Below are positions 23,442 through 32,481 of a stretch of 35,427 nt of DNA, in pieces. A program made the position numbers and the translations under genes. Numbering within the stretch: the stretch's first letter is position 1; every line of letters begins with the position of its first letter. Origin of the DNA: Halobacteriales archaeon (GTDB lineage Archaea > Halobacteriota > Halobacteria > Halobacteriales > SKNY01). The notes under the pieces were generated by a model that searched no databases, had not been told where the DNA came from, and saw only the letters and a list, made by a program, of their open reading frames with translations. The DNA is taken from NCBI GenBank assembly GCA_007118975.1, contig SKQO01000114.1, positions 1-35,427 on the forward strand. The letters run 5' to 3'.

Positions 23442-25724
23442 TTAGACTTCGACGACTTCCGTCCCGAGTTTCGGACTTCTTGCGTCGCCGTAGACGCTGC
23501 CACGGCTGGCAAGGTGGAGGCCGTTCCACCCGAGGCCAAAGTAGTCCATCATGTAGGCTTCGGTCGGTCGGTTCATCTCACCATCCATGGGCCATACCCA
23601 GTTCCCTCGGTTGAGGAAGTGCTGGGTCTGCATTCGGACGACCGGTAGGACCGGCAAATACCAGTTCACCGCCCAAGCGAGTTTTTCCCAGTAGGTGTAC
23701 CCCCCTTCGTCCGGGTTGAAGTACGGGTTGTCCGCCTGCACGTCCTCTGGGCTCAGCGCACCTGCCCGGACCCGGCCCGACGTGAACCACGGGTTGAACG
23801 GTTCGAGCTCCCCGGTGGGATCGCCCACTGGGGGAATCTCGATCGTCCAGTCCTCCCAGAGGTTGAACAGCCCAGCGACCCACCCGGCGGGGGCGTACCC
23901 GGCGAGTGATTGCTCCTGAATCGAGTGGTCGGCCATGTTGAACCGACGAACCCGTCCGGCATTCGCAGCCAGGCTCCACCATCCTCCTTCGAGTTGCTCG
24001 TAGAACCCGGCGAAGGAGTCACCCACATCACGCGTCCAGATCGCGAAGTCTCCCCGGCCACCGTACTCGTCCTCGATGATCCGGTCGGCACCCTCGACCC
24101 CCGCCTCCCACTGGCTGCCTCGACGGCGATCCTCGAAGGACGCCGGGTCGAACGTCTGGGTGCGGAGATCGATCCCGAATTCTCCCAGCTGCGCGACGAT
24201 CGTCTCTTCGAAGACAGGGTTGGTCGTATCGGTCGCGATCGGGTACTGGAGCAGGTCTCCGTCTCGTTCCCACATTCCGTCGTGGGCTCGCGAGTAACCC
24301 GCCTCTTGCATCAGCTCGGCGGCACGGTCCGGGTCGTGGTCGTACGACAGCAGATTGTCTGCAACCCATTCATCGCTTATCACCGCGTCGCGGGCCCACA
24401 TGTCCCCACCGGGCGTAATAACGGGGGCCGACGCCGTGGCGTGGACATTGTTCGCGACGTTTCGCGCGTTGATCGCATACATCATCGCCTGGCGCACCCG
24501 AACGTCGCCGAATTCGGTGCTGTGATCGAGGTGGATCGATCTGCCAAGGGCCGCGGGTGTGTGCCACTCCTCGTAATGGCTGGGCATGGCAGCGATGGAT
24601 TCAGGACTCGCCTCGACGACGGCGTAATCGAGACTGCGGCTAACACCCGCTTGCAGGGACGCACGAATGCGGGTATCGTCGGGGTTCCACTCGAGCACGA
24701 CTTCGTCGAAGTTTATGTCGTCGGCGTCGCGGTGATACGGATTCGGCTTCAGGATGAGCTCCTCGGTACCGACGAGTTCGTCTAATGTCCACGCACCGGT
24801 CGAGACATAGGAGTCGCCGTCGATCCAATCCTCGTAATCGCTTTCGCTCACAGCGTCGGCGAAATCGGCGAGTTGCCGTGCCTCGCGACCCTCCTCGCTC
24901 GCCGCGAGGTGGTCCTCCCACGCAAGCTCGGCAATCGACGCCCAGGGCTCGACGTGGGCGGGAAATCGAAGCCCGTCCCGCGGGGTCGGACCAGCGGACC
25001 AGTACTGGGTGAACACGTGATCGCGATCCAGGCCGAGTTCCTGCCAGTCGGCGCCGTAGGGGTCGTCTTCACGCCAGGTGTGGAATTCGACGACCTTGCC
25101 GTCGGGGCCGTCGGGAAATTCCGGGTATGCAAGTCCCGTAAAGGGTCGATGGATGGATGGGTCGTACCCCTCGTCATATGGCGGGGCGCGCCAGAACAGC
25201 CAGCCAGCGGCTGCGTCCCAGGCGGTTACCTCGGTGCCGTCGCTCCAGAACGCATCCTCGGCAATCCGATGGACCACGCGGTCGTGCTCGAAGTCCATGG
25301 CCTCATACGTCCCCGAAAACACGTCCCCGGGACTCGGCCAGTAGGCGCTGTGCCACCAGCGCCCCCACAGATTGTGGTCCATGGTCGCCTCGAAGAGCTG
25401 CCAGGAATTCTCCGCGTCGGGTCGATCGATCGTGCCGAGATCGAGATCCAAAAACGGGTTGAGGTTCGAGGGATCGCGAATGTCAGTCCAGGGAAGGATC
25501 AACCGCTGGCCGTCGATCCGAACCCGGTCCGGGAGTTCGTCCTCATCGATATCGTCCGGGTCCGGTAGATCGACATCATCGATGTCTGGATCCGGATCGT
25601 CCCCGTTACCGAGACAACCCGCCATCGCGGCGGTCCCGCCGAGCGCGCCCACCTGTATCATTCGACGTCGGGTGAGATCCGGAGCGCGACGCCAGCCCTT
25701 CGAGAATTGCTTTCCTGTTGCCAT
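23442..25724 (-). CDS. ABC transporter solute-binding lipoprotein, family 5 (2), very large
   Basis: A 760-residue exported binding protein with a twin-arginine signal (TRRRMIQVGALGG) and lipobox MAGC at Cys37, followed by a linker rich in Asp and Pro (about residues 41-70). The family 5 fold is recognisable from VVHRIAEDAFWSDGTEVTAW (near residue 155) and from IDLRTQTFDPASF further on. Members usually have about 500-600 residues, so this protein has an extra 100-200. It should bind its ligand outside the cell, anchored in the membrane. No permease or ATPase lies beside it. Upstream (25738-25765) is very AT-rich, with overlapping TATA-like words. It is convergent with the isomerase and on the same strand as sulfatase 3, 98 bases away. 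A large oligosaccharide ligand is inference. Confidence 0.9.
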   Translation of the reverse strand: MATGKQFSKGWRRAPDLTRRRMIQVGALGGTAAMAGCLGNGDDPDPDIDDVDLPDPDDIDEDELPDRVRIDGQRLILPWTDIRDPSNLNPFLDLDLGTIDRPDAENSWQLFEATMDHNLWGRWWHSAYWPSPGDVFSGTYEAMDFEHDRVVHRIAEDAFWSDGTEVTAWDAAAGWLFWRAPPYDEGYDPSIHRPFTGLAYPEFPDGPDGKVVEFHTWREDDPYGADWQELGLDRDHVFTQYWSAGPTPRDGLRFPAHVEPWASIAELAWEDHLAASEEGREARQLADFADAVSESDYEDWIDGDSYVSTGAWTLDELVGTEELILKPNPYHRDADDINFDEVVLEWNPDDTRIRASLQAGVSRSLDYAVVEASPESIAAMPSHYEEWHTPAALGRSIHLDHSTEFGDVRVRQAMMYAINARNVANNVHATASAPVITPGGDMWARDAVISDEWVADNLLSYDHDPDRAAELMQEAGYSRAHDGMWERDGDLLQYPIATDTTNPVFEETIVAQLGEFGIDLRTQTFDPASFEDRRRGSQWEAGVEGADRIIEDEYGGRGDFAIWTRDVGDSFAGFYEQLEGGWWSLAANAGRVRRFNMADHSIQEQSLAGYAPAGWVAGLFNLWEDWTIEIPPVGDPTGELEPFNPWFTSGRVRAGALSPEDVQADNPYFNPDEGGYTYWEKLAWAVNWYLPVLPVVRMQTQHFLNRGNWVWPMDGEMNRPTEAYMMDYFGLGWNGLHLASRGSVYGDARSPKLGTEVVEV

Positions 25725-25822
25725 CGTTGGTCAGTGGATAAAGGTAATAATTTATAATAAGGATTCCGTGAGGTTCCGTGACACAGGAGGGTCGACCTGG
25801 CTCACAACGGATGAACGGGGCC

Positions 25823-27292
25823 TCAATTATCGTCTAGCGTGGGCCGGCGGGCAGGGTGGCGACCCGGGAAAAAGTTATCTTCGCGAGCCGGGAAATCGTC
25901 GCCAACCGCAATGAGTCGCTCGGCAAGGCTGTCGTACAGTCGCTCCCGGATGGCGGCATAGTCTTCATCGTCGATCCGGTTGGTAAGCTCGGCCGGATCG
26001 GCCGCCAGGTCGTACAGTTCGTCCCCGTCTGGAGGATTGACAACGAGTTTGTGCCGATCGGTGACAAGGGCTCGTTGCGGGTAGGCGTACTGCAACCCGT
26101 TGAACTCGAGCAGTAAGTCCTCTCTCCACGACTCGGGCGTTTCTCCTCGTGCGAGTGGTAGAAGGCTACGCCCTTCGTAGACCTCGGGGATCTCTTGGTC
26201 GGCCAAGTCGAGAAATGTCGGCGACAGATCCATCAACGAAACGAGTTCGTCACGACTGGCCCCGTTCGGACCTGTCCCGGGGATGTCGGCGATTAGAGGG
26301 ACCCGATAGATATCCTCGTACATCGCTGGACCCTTGTCCTGTAGTTTGTGCCGGGTCACGAACGCACCGTGGTCGCTTGAGAAGAACACGGCCGTCTCCT
26401 CGCGCAGCTCCAGCTCCTCCATTGCCTCGAGGATCCGCCCGACCTCGTCGTCCAACTGGCGGACGAAACCGCGATAAACGGCAATCAATCGCCGCCAGTC
26501 CTCCACGTCGACGCGGTCGAGCTGCCAGTACCAGAACTGCTCCTCGTGGACGGCGGGTTTGTCCCCGAACGTTTCCTTCACCGCCGACTCCGGGAGCGAA
26601 ATCTCCGCCGGGTTGTACAGCTCGTAATATTCCTGTGGGACGATGTACGGTCGATGGGGTCCGAAAAAATGCACACCTAGGTGGAATGGCGTCCCCTCTT
26701 TGGCGAACCGTTCGAGGCGCTCGATGGCCCGGTTTGCCAGAAATCGCGGAAACGAAGCTTCGACCGGACGTGGATCCAAGGCGGCGTCGAGTCTACCCAC
26801 CTCGGGATCCGGCACCAGCCGCTCCAACGCGTTTTCGTCGTATTGAGGGAGTCCACGATCCGTTAGATATTCGCGATACGCGGGATGGTTGAGGGCCTGG
26901 TGAGCTCCCGGAAAGTGCGTGCCAGTAAACCCCATTTTTTCGAGGTCACAACCGAAATGGGACTTTCCGACCAGATCGACTGCGTAGCCAGCCTCGGCAA
27001 GTCGATTCGGGAAGCAGTATTCGTCGACCACCTTCTTCGGGTGTTCCGTCCAGCTTTTGCCGACATTCGCGGAAACGCCGGTCTGGCCCGGTCTGCGTCC
27101 CGACACGATGGCCGTCCGTGCCGGCGTACAGATCGCCGTGGGTGTGTATGCCCGATCGAAACGGGTGCCGCGGGCAGCGAGTGAATCGACTGCGGGCGTA
27201 TCTGCATTGCCCCCGTAACAAGAGAGGCTATCCCACCGTTGCTGATCGGTAAAGAGAAACAGGACGTTTCGGGGCGAGTCCCCTGTAGACAT
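25823..27292 (-). CDS. Type I sulfatase (3)
   Basis: A 489-residue cytoplasmic sulfatase. Formylglycine Cys55 lies in TAICTPARTAIVSGR (C-x-P-x-R). Metal motifs are FLFTDQQRWDSLSCYGG at the N terminus and FSSDHGAFVTRHKLQDKG in the C-terminal half, followed by MYEDIYRVPLI. The TDQQRWDSL start and DHG...H-x-L-x-D-K-G pattern resemble COG3119 glycan sulfatases such as those in polysaccharide loci. It must be matured by a formylglycine-forming enzyme from elsewhere in the genome. Its start is 75 bases from the divergent Kelch gene, so the two may share regulation. On the same strand, 98 bases downstream, is the large solute-binding protein gene, so co-transcription is possible although that gene has its own AT-rich promoter region. 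Confidence 0.93.
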   Translation of the reverse strand: MSTGDSPRNVLFLFTDQQRWDSLSCYGGNADTPAVDSLAARGTRFDRAYTPTAICTPARTAIVSGRRPGQTGVSANVGKSWTEHPKKVVDEYCFPNRLAEAGYAVDLVGKSHFGCDLEKMGFTGTHFPGAHQALNHPAYREYLTDRGLPQYDENALERLVPDPEVGRLDAALDPRPVEASFPRFLANRAIERLERFAKEGTPFHLGVHFFGPHRPYIVPQEYYELYNPAEISLPESAVKETFGDKPAVHEEQFWYWQLDRVDVEDWRRLIAVYRGFVRQLDDEVGRILEAMEELELREETAVFFSSDHGAFVTRHKLQDKGPAMYEDIYRVPLIADIPGTGPNGASRDELVSLMDLSPTFLDLADQEIPEVYEGRSLLPLARGETPESWREDLLLEFNGLQYAYPQRALVTDRHKLVVNPPDGDELYDLAADPAELTNRIDDEDYAAIRERLYDSLAERLIAVGDDFPAREDNFFPGRHPARRPTLDDN

Positions 27293-27367
27293 GGGTATCT
27301 TTGGATATCACCGCGTTGTAAAGCTACCGTCACCTGTCGAATCACCTCGGCCTTCGACCTGGAATTT

Positions 27368-28444
27368 ATGGGGGAAGTCGCGGCCGGGCACCAGCACGAC
27401 CAACAGCATTTTGAGGATCTCCCGTGGCAGTTTCCACGTTACATGGCGACCGAACTCGCGGACGGAGAATTCCTGTGGGCGGTTGGGGGCTCGACCAATG
27501 ACGACGCGTATTCTACGGACGACGTGCTCGTGTACAATATCGACGAAGATCGCTGGTACGGGAGCGTCAACGAGGACCTTGCCCGCATGCCGCGGTCGGT
27601 CCGGGCGGCCGGTTGGACCTACTGGGAGGGGAAGATCTTTTGTTTCGGCGGCAAGCACAGCGACGAGGAGCACAGCGTCGCCGAGGTCCAGGTGTACGAC
27701 ATCGAGGCGAATGAGTGGGATCGTCGCGCGGACATGCCGGAACGGCGAAGCAAGCTCGGCAAGTTCTATCCCGTAATCGACGGGCGATACATCTACTTGT
27801 TCGGTGGGGATACGATCGAGGGATACGATCAACGGGTCAATTGGAACTGGCAGTACGATCTCAAGGAGGACAGCTGGCAGACTGACGTAGCAGACGCACC
27901 TCACTCCCAATCGTTTCCGCTGCCCACGTATCACGACGGCTGGCTGTATTACACCACGGGAAACACCAAACGGGAAGGGAGTCAGAACGACTACCCGGGA
28001 ACGCTAAACCAGCGCTATCACCCCGGTCGGGACGAATGGCAGGTGGTCGCGCCCGGCCCACACCCAGTAACCGACGGAGAGGGCGATAAGTTCCGCGAGG
28101 AGTTTCACTTCGTGGGCGGATGGAACACCAATACCGACTGGTACAACGAGGACGCGTCATTCTGGGTCGGTGAGGTCGAGCGACAGCACCTCGTCTACAA
28201 CTACGAGACGAACCGTTGGCGGTACGAGGATGAATTGTCGTGGGGATGGCACCACGGCGGCGCACGGGCGTCTACAGAGTACTTCTGGCGGTATTTGGGG
28301 GACATCGACGAGGAAGATCACCGCCGGTGCTCGGATCGCATTTTCCGATGGGACGGCGATTCGTGGGAGGAGCAGTCTCGTGCACCGTTGGCCAAATGGA
28401 ACTTCGGGACGATCTATACGAGGATCGGCCCGACCGAAGCGTAA
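27368..28444 (+). CDS. Kelch-type beta-propeller protein
   Basis: A 358-residue protein built of Kelch-like repeats: ELADGEFLWAVGG, WTYWEGKIFCFGGK, IDGRYIYLFGGD and similar, each followed by a V-x-V-Y-D-I-x-x-N-x-W strand (VLVYNIDEDRW, VQVYDIEANEW). The repeats carry acidic and aromatic residues typical of carbohydrate-related propellers. No signal peptide is seen from the chosen start. Start: ATG at 27368; 43 upstream codons in frame run into the divergent sulfatase start and are not used. It reads rightward with the heparinase-family gene, which starts 82 bases after its stop. A ring isomerase, binding or lyase role is conceivable, as some Kelch proteins are sugar mutarotases; not provable here. 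Confidence 0.85.
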   Translation: MGEVAAGHQHDQQHFEDLPWQFPRYMATELADGEFLWAVGGSTNDDAYSTDDVLVYNIDEDRWYGSVNEDLARMPRSVRAAGWTYWEGKIFCFGGKHSDEEHSVAEVQVYDIEANEWDRRADMPERRSKLGKFYPVIDGRYIYLFGGDTIEGYDQRVNWNWQYDLKEDSWQTDVADAPHSQSFPLPTYHDGWLYYTTGNTKREGSQNDYPGTLNQRYHPGRDEWQVVAPGPHPVTDGEGDKFREEFHFVGGWNTNTDWYNEDASFWVGEVERQHLVYNYETNRWRYEDELSWGWHHGGARASTEYFWRYLGDIDEEDHRRCSDRIFRWDGDSWEEQSRAPLAKWNFGTIYTRIGPTEA

Positions 28445-28510
28445 GATCACCCGAATTCGCAGGGGCTGGCGTTCCTTGCTTTGACCCCATTGTTTACCTA
28501 TTGGGCCGAG

Positions 28511-28517
28511 GGAGGTG
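28511..28517 (+). promoter_or_regulatory. Strong Shine-Dalgarno sequence of the heparinase-family gene
   Basis: GGAGGTG is complementary to the archaeal 16S rRNA 3' end and lies 9 bases before the GTG at 28527. It decides the start against the GTG at 28515, which overlaps the motif itself. Most genes in this window have no such site, so this gene is probably translated from a leadered message, perhaps shared with the Kelch gene. The nearby GTTTACCTATT (28491-28501) could be a TATA-like box. Confidence 0.5.
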
Positions 28518-28526
28518 TCCACCACC

Positions 28527-30410
28527 GTGCAACCGTCATACGAACACCAGTATCCGCCGGGCGAATGGTCCAAAGCGGGTGTCCGGGCAGCGCTTGCAGG
28601 CACACCGGAACGGTTTCCACTTCCCAACTACGGGGAGGCTGACTTCTGGCGAGAGGTCGAGGAGACCTCGTCCTTCGGCCCCCTGATCGAACGGATATAC
28701 GATCGCGCAGAGACGGCAGAAGCAACCGGTGTCGTTCCGCTCCATGCCTCGGGTTACCTGGAGTATTATCGGCACGGGACGCGAACCGGATATCCCGTTA
28801 CAGAACGCCGCCGGAATCTGGCCGCCCTGGCTATCGCCACGTGTCTCGATCGAACAGATCGATTTCACGACCCGCTGTGGGATCACTTGTGGGCGTTATG
28901 CGAACAGACCGTCTGGACCCAGCCGGCCCACCTTGTCGGTGACGAGTCCGCGGCAAATCAGGGGCTTCCCCGTCCCGTCGAACCCGAAAACAGGATCGTC
29001 GCACTCGGTACCGCCACGATGGCGAAGGAACTCGCGGAAATCGAATCCGTACTCGGTGAGGTAATTCACCCGGCCGTTCGCGAACGGATCCACCACGAAA
29101 TCGACCGCCGGGTCCTCACCCCCTTCCTCGTCCGCGACGACATTCACTGGCTCGAACCACCGACTAACAACTGGAACGCCGTCTGCAACGCGGGCGTGTT
29201 GGTGGCTGCCCTGCATACCTGCCGGGATACGAATCGACTGGCGAGGATCGTCGCCAAAGTCGCCCGTAGTCTCGGTCACTATCTCGGCGGCTTCGACGCG
29301 GGCGGCTGTACGGCAGAAGGGGTCGGGTACTGGCGCTACGGTTTCGGCGCGTATGTGCACGCGGCCAAGCACCTGGAAGTGCGGACGGACGGCGAGCTTT
29401 CCCTGTTTTCGCCCCCGTTGCTCGAGCGGATCGCGGCATTTCCCGTCGATGTCGAACTGAGCCCGGGTCGATACCCGCCGTTCTCCGACGCGGAGCCCAC
29501 GTATCGACTGCCGCCGCACTTATGTTACGAACTGGGGGAGCGGTACGATATCCAGACACTGATCGAACGGGGTAATCGATCCCTGGCGGCAGGTGGGGCA
29601 GACGTTTCGTTCGAGGGCAACGTCCGCGATCTCGCCTGGACGCACCTCGAGCGGACCGCGACACCACGCGACCCCGAGCGGACGACGTACTTCGCTGGCT
29701 GTGACTGGTGGATCGCCCGCGGCATGCCGAACCAGCCCGCGGGAATCGTGGTCGCTGCCAAAGGGGGACACAACGGTGAGTCTCACAATCACAACGATTG
29801 CGGTTCGTTCGTTTGTCAGTTTCAGGAAGAATTACTGGTCACCGATCCAGGGTCGGGCCCGTACGAGGATCGTTACTTCAGCCCGGACCGATACGAGTAC
29901 CTTTCGACCCGATCGGCGGGCCACTCGGTCCCACAACTGAACGGACACGAACAGTCACCGGGCGAAACGAATGCGGCGACAGTTGTCGATTGCGAACAAC
30001 GTGGCGATGTCGATCGTTTGCTCCTCGATCTGGCCGAATGCTACCCTCACGAGGCGGGCGTGGAAACGTTACGGCGATCGATCGTCCTCGACCGGTCAGG
30101 AGGCGAGCACGGTCGCGTGCACCTCGAGGACGAGATCACCTTCGCGCCGAATGCGCCGGGTACATCAGCGACGTCACAGATTGTGTCGTTCCTCCCGATG
30201 ACCAGCACTGACACGTCGGTCGTGATTACTGGCGAGCAGGGACGGGTTGTGATAACACCGGAATCTATCGATCGCGTCGTTTTGGCGGAGCAAACCACCG
30301 ACCACTGGGAGAATTCCCTCCGCCAAGCGCAGTTCGAACAGTCCGCCGGAGATCCGCCAGCTACGCTAACCCTTTCACTTGAACTGGAACCGACGACAGT
30401 CGAGCAATAG
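28527..30410 (+). CDS. Heparinase II/III family protein (polysaccharide lyase-like)
   Basis: A 627-residue two-domain protein. The helical toroid half contains WLEPPTNNWNAVCNAG (about residues 208-223) and GGCTAEGVGYWRYGF (259-273). The C-terminal beta half contains AKGGHNGESHNHNDCGSFVC (about 411-430). These blocks match the heparinase II/III/alginate-lyase-like fold, which cleaves uronic-acid glycans by beta-elimination; Asn/His/Tyr residues in them are candidate catalytic groups. It lacks a signal peptide, so it should cut oligosaccharides inside the cell, as many exo-acting members do. Start is GTG at 28527 (see the Shine-Dalgarno entry). It lies between the Kelch gene and the convergent uronate-dehydrogenase-like gene (12 bases from its stop). 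Substrate choice between glucuronate, iduronate and others cannot be told. Confidence 0.87.
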   Translation: MQPSYEHQYPPGEWSKAGVRAALAGTPERFPLPNYGEADFWREVEETSSFGPLIERIYDRAETAEATGVVPLHASGYLEYYRHGTRTGYPVTERRRNLAALAIATCLDRTDRFHDPLWDHLWALCEQTVWTQPAHLVGDESAANQGLPRPVEPENRIVALGTATMAKELAEIESVLGEVIHPAVRERIHHEIDRRVLTPFLVRDDIHWLEPPTNNWNAVCNAGVLVAALHTCRDTNRLARIVAKVARSLGHYLGGFDAGGCTAEGVGYWRYGFGAYVHAAKHLEVRTDGELSLFSPPLLERIAAFPVDVELSPGRYPPFSDAEPTYRLPPHLCYELGERYDIQTLIERGNRSLAAGGADVSFEGNVRDLAWTHLERTATPRDPERTTYFAGCDWWIARGMPNQPAGIVVAAKGGHNGESHNHNDCGSFVCQFQEELLVTDPGSGPYEDRYFSPDRYEYLSTRSAGHSVPQLNGHEQSPGETNAATVVDCEQRGDVDRLLLDLAECYPHEAGVETLRRSIVLDRSGGEHGRVHLEDEITFAPNAPGTSATSQIVSFLPMTSTDTSVVITGEQGRVVITPESIDRVVLAEQTTDHWENSLRQAQFEQSAGDPPATLTLSLELEPTTVEQ

Positions 30411-30422
30411 GGCAAACACGGC

Positions 30423-31307
30423 TCATTTTGGGAGAACGTAGTCCGGTAGCCACCCAGGAGCGGCCGCCGGGAGCTCTCGGGGGACCCCCGCGGGAACCGG
30501 GCCGTCCCAGGCGGAGAGATCGTCCACCGGCTCGTATCCGATCGCCGCACGGGTGTGCTCAAGATCGAACCAACTCGCCGGATTGTCGCTGGTGACGTAG
30601 CAGGCGGTGTGCTCGACGGTGTTATCCGTGAGACAGCATTCGATCGCCCGGGCAAAGTCCCGGCTGGTCGTCCCCATTGCCATTCGTTTTGCGGCTTGTT
30701 CCCAGTACCCCGTGCTTCCCCGATCCCACTCGCCGCCCACAACGCCACGTTCGGCGTCGCTCCACGGGTGGTCGTCCGCGGGATAGCGGGTGCCACAGAT
30801 TCGGAGCGAATAACAACGAGTAGGTGCCGGTTCGTGGGATGCATAGTAGTGCCCGAGTCCCTCCCCGAAGAGTTTCGTCACGCCGTAGACGGTTTTGGGG
30901 CACGGCTCTACATCGTGGGTCAACAGTAGGTCGTAGCTAGGATGGTAGAGTTCGGGTGCGTGTCGCTCCTGGACAGTCCCGACGACGTGGTTCGAGGAGG
31001 CGAACACGAAACTGTCCACGTCAGCCTGCTTTGCCGCCTCGTAGGCATTGTACGTTCCGATCAAGTTGGTCTCGAGCAAGTCCCCCCACGGGGCTTCGTT
31101 CGGAATGGCGGCCAGGTGAATGACGGCATCGTGACCCTCGACTGCTTCGTATAACGCGTCGTAATCAGTGACATCCACACCCTGCGAATCGTGATCCTCG
31201 TGCTCGTCGATGTCGAGATACGTAAACGCGAACTCGGACCGTGGGCCGAGGTGTTCGACGATTCCACTCCCGACGCGGCCGAAGGCTCCGGTGAGGAGGA
31301 CGCGCAT
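30423..31307 (-). CDS. NAD-dependent SDR, uronate dehydrogenase-like
   Basis: A 294-residue extended short-chain dehydrogenase. The Rossmann motif is LLTGAFGRVGSGI (residues 4-16), the catalytic Ser lies in FASSNHVVG (Ser104/105), and Tyr141/Lys145 lie in YGVTKLFGEG. The SSNHVVG block with YGVTKxFGE is the pattern of uronate dehydrogenases, which oxidise uronic acids to aldaric-acid lactones with NAD+. The haloarchaeal glucose-6-phosphate dehydrogenase Azf belongs to the same group, so that activity is an alternative. It is cytoplasmic. Stop-to-stop distance to the heparinase gene is 12 bases (convergent), and the glycosidase-like gene lies upstream on the same strand. A uronate product of the lyase or glycosidase would be its natural substrate. 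Confidence 0.85.
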   Translation of the reverse strand: MRVLLTGAFGRVGSGIVEHLGPRSEFAFTYLDIDEHEDHDSQGVDVTDYDALYEAVEGHDAVIHLAAIPNEAPWGDLLETNLIGTYNAYEAAKQADVDSFVFASSNHVVGTVQERHAPELYHPSYDLLLTHDVEPCPKTVYGVTKLFGEGLGHYYASHEPAPTRCYSLRICGTRYPADDHPWSDAERGVVGGEWDRGSTGYWEQAAKRMAMGTTSRDFARAIECCLTDNTVEHTACYVTSDNPASWFDLEHTRAAIGYEPVDDLSAWDGPVPAGVPRELPAAAPGWLPDYVLPK

Positions 31308-31404
31308 GAACTGAGTGAGAACGGCGGGTCGTTAAGCGCTCTGGGTATCTGTCCCGGGGAACAGCACCTCCACGAACAACGTATGGCTTCCTCCACGGAG
31401 TGTC

Positions 31405-32367
31405 TCAACTGCTTATCACACGATTGACGTGCTCGAAGTACCAGCGAATGCCGGGGTCGGCTTCCGTCCCGTCACCACCTAGGTCGTACCGCATCGGACG
31501 ATCCGGATCCTGGCACCAGGGACTGTTGTGGAAGAACACCGACAGGCCGTCCCGCTCGGCTGCTCGGTCGATCTCGGCGTGATACAGATCCTTGACGTGC
31601 CCGGGAAACACCCCTCGCGGGAACCGTTTCGTCCAGCCGCCGAACGTCTCGACGTTGACCATGGGCGTTTCGCGAACGCCACCGCGCCGATACCGATCGT
31701 AAAGTGCGGCAGAATTCAATTGTGACCCACCGGTATCGAACAGCAGTATGTCCACCTCATCGGCCCGGCCGATCGGGAGGTTGGTGGTGGGCGAGTATCC
31801 GCCGCCTCCGACCAGTCGATCCGGATCCTCCCCGTGGACTGCTCTACAAAGATCGATGATTCGCTGCGGATTCTGCAGATCATAGATGTCGGCGATACCA
31901 TCGTAGCCGTGGGAGTTGTGTTCATTCGCGACATTGATGATCACATTGCCGAACGCCTGGAGTTGTTCCGCTACTGAGCGAACGGTGCGTTCGACAGCGT
32001 CCGTATTAGTCAATCCGAACGGCGCATGCTGATAGAAGACGCCGACAATCACGACCATGTCGCGTTCGGCGCAGGCCGTTATGATTCGCTCCATCCGTTG
32101 CTGGTGTTCGGGATCGATCGAGCTCCCGTCCGGTTCGAACGGGTCGTAGTTCGCACCTCGACACCCCATGTAAAACACGGTGACGGCGTTTACACCGTGG
32201 TTACGGTACGCATCGAGCTGATCGATGAGATGGTCACACTGTTCGTCGCTGGCGGTCGCACTCGCGGTCCGGACGCCCCAGAGATCTATCGGCTCGCCAT
32301 CGAGCGTGAAACCAACGCCATCAGTCCCGAGCACAGGCCCTTCTTTCGCTCTCGCCGGGTCGCTCAT
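31405..32367 (-). CDS. Glycoside hydrolase-like TIM barrel (clan A type)
   Basis: A 320-residue protein that reads as a GH5-like barrel. Signature points: FTLDGEPIDLWGVRTA at the start, IINVANEHNSHG with Glu149 as candidate acid/base (the N-E motif), and MVNVETFGGWTK with Glu240 as candidate nucleophile. The two glutamates are 91 residues apart, in the expected strand positions 4 and 7. It lacks a signal peptide, so it would act inside the cell on short chains. It precedes the uronate dehydrogenase-like gene by 97 bases on the same strand (possible operon) and is divergent from dehydrogenase 2 (114 bases between starts). The exact GH family and substrate are not identifiable by eye. Confidence 0.75.
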   Translation of the reverse strand: MSDPARAKEGPVLGTDGVGFTLDGEPIDLWGVRTASATASDEQCDHLIDQLDAYRNHGVNAVTVFYMGCRGANYDPFEPDGSSIDPEHQQRMERIITACAERDMVVIVGVFYQHAPFGLTNTDAVERTVRSVAEQLQAFGNVIINVANEHNSHGYDGIADIYDLQNPQRIIDLCRAVHGEDPDRLVGGGGYSPTTNLPIGRADEVDILLFDTGGSQLNSAALYDRYRRGGVRETPMVNVETFGGWTKRFPRGVFPGHVKDLYHAEIDRAAERDGLSVFFHNSPWCQDPDRPMRYDLGGDGTEADPGIRWYFEHVNRVISS

Positions 32368-32449
32368 GCCCCGTCAAGTGGGGCTACCTGTCGAAAGGGT
32401 TCCGGTCTCGGCTGCATCGTGGCCGATCGTTGCGTTTCCCCGCCCGTAG

Positions 32450-32460
32450 CATTTACTGAT
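32450..32460 (+). promoter_or_regulatory. TATA-like box of dehydrogenase 2
   Basis: CATTTACTGAT lies 22-32 bases before the ATG at 32482 and supports that start. Confidence 0.5.
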
Positions 32461-32481
32461 ATCCTCTCCGACCGCCGAGGC

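Noticed and set aside
26149-26892. 247-residue plus-strand frame
   Set aside because: Arg/Pro-rich shadow of sulfatase 3 with no motif.
28515-28526. GTG at 28515 as start of the heparinase-family gene
   Set aside because: The codon overlaps the Shine-Dalgarno motif that serves the GTG at 28527.
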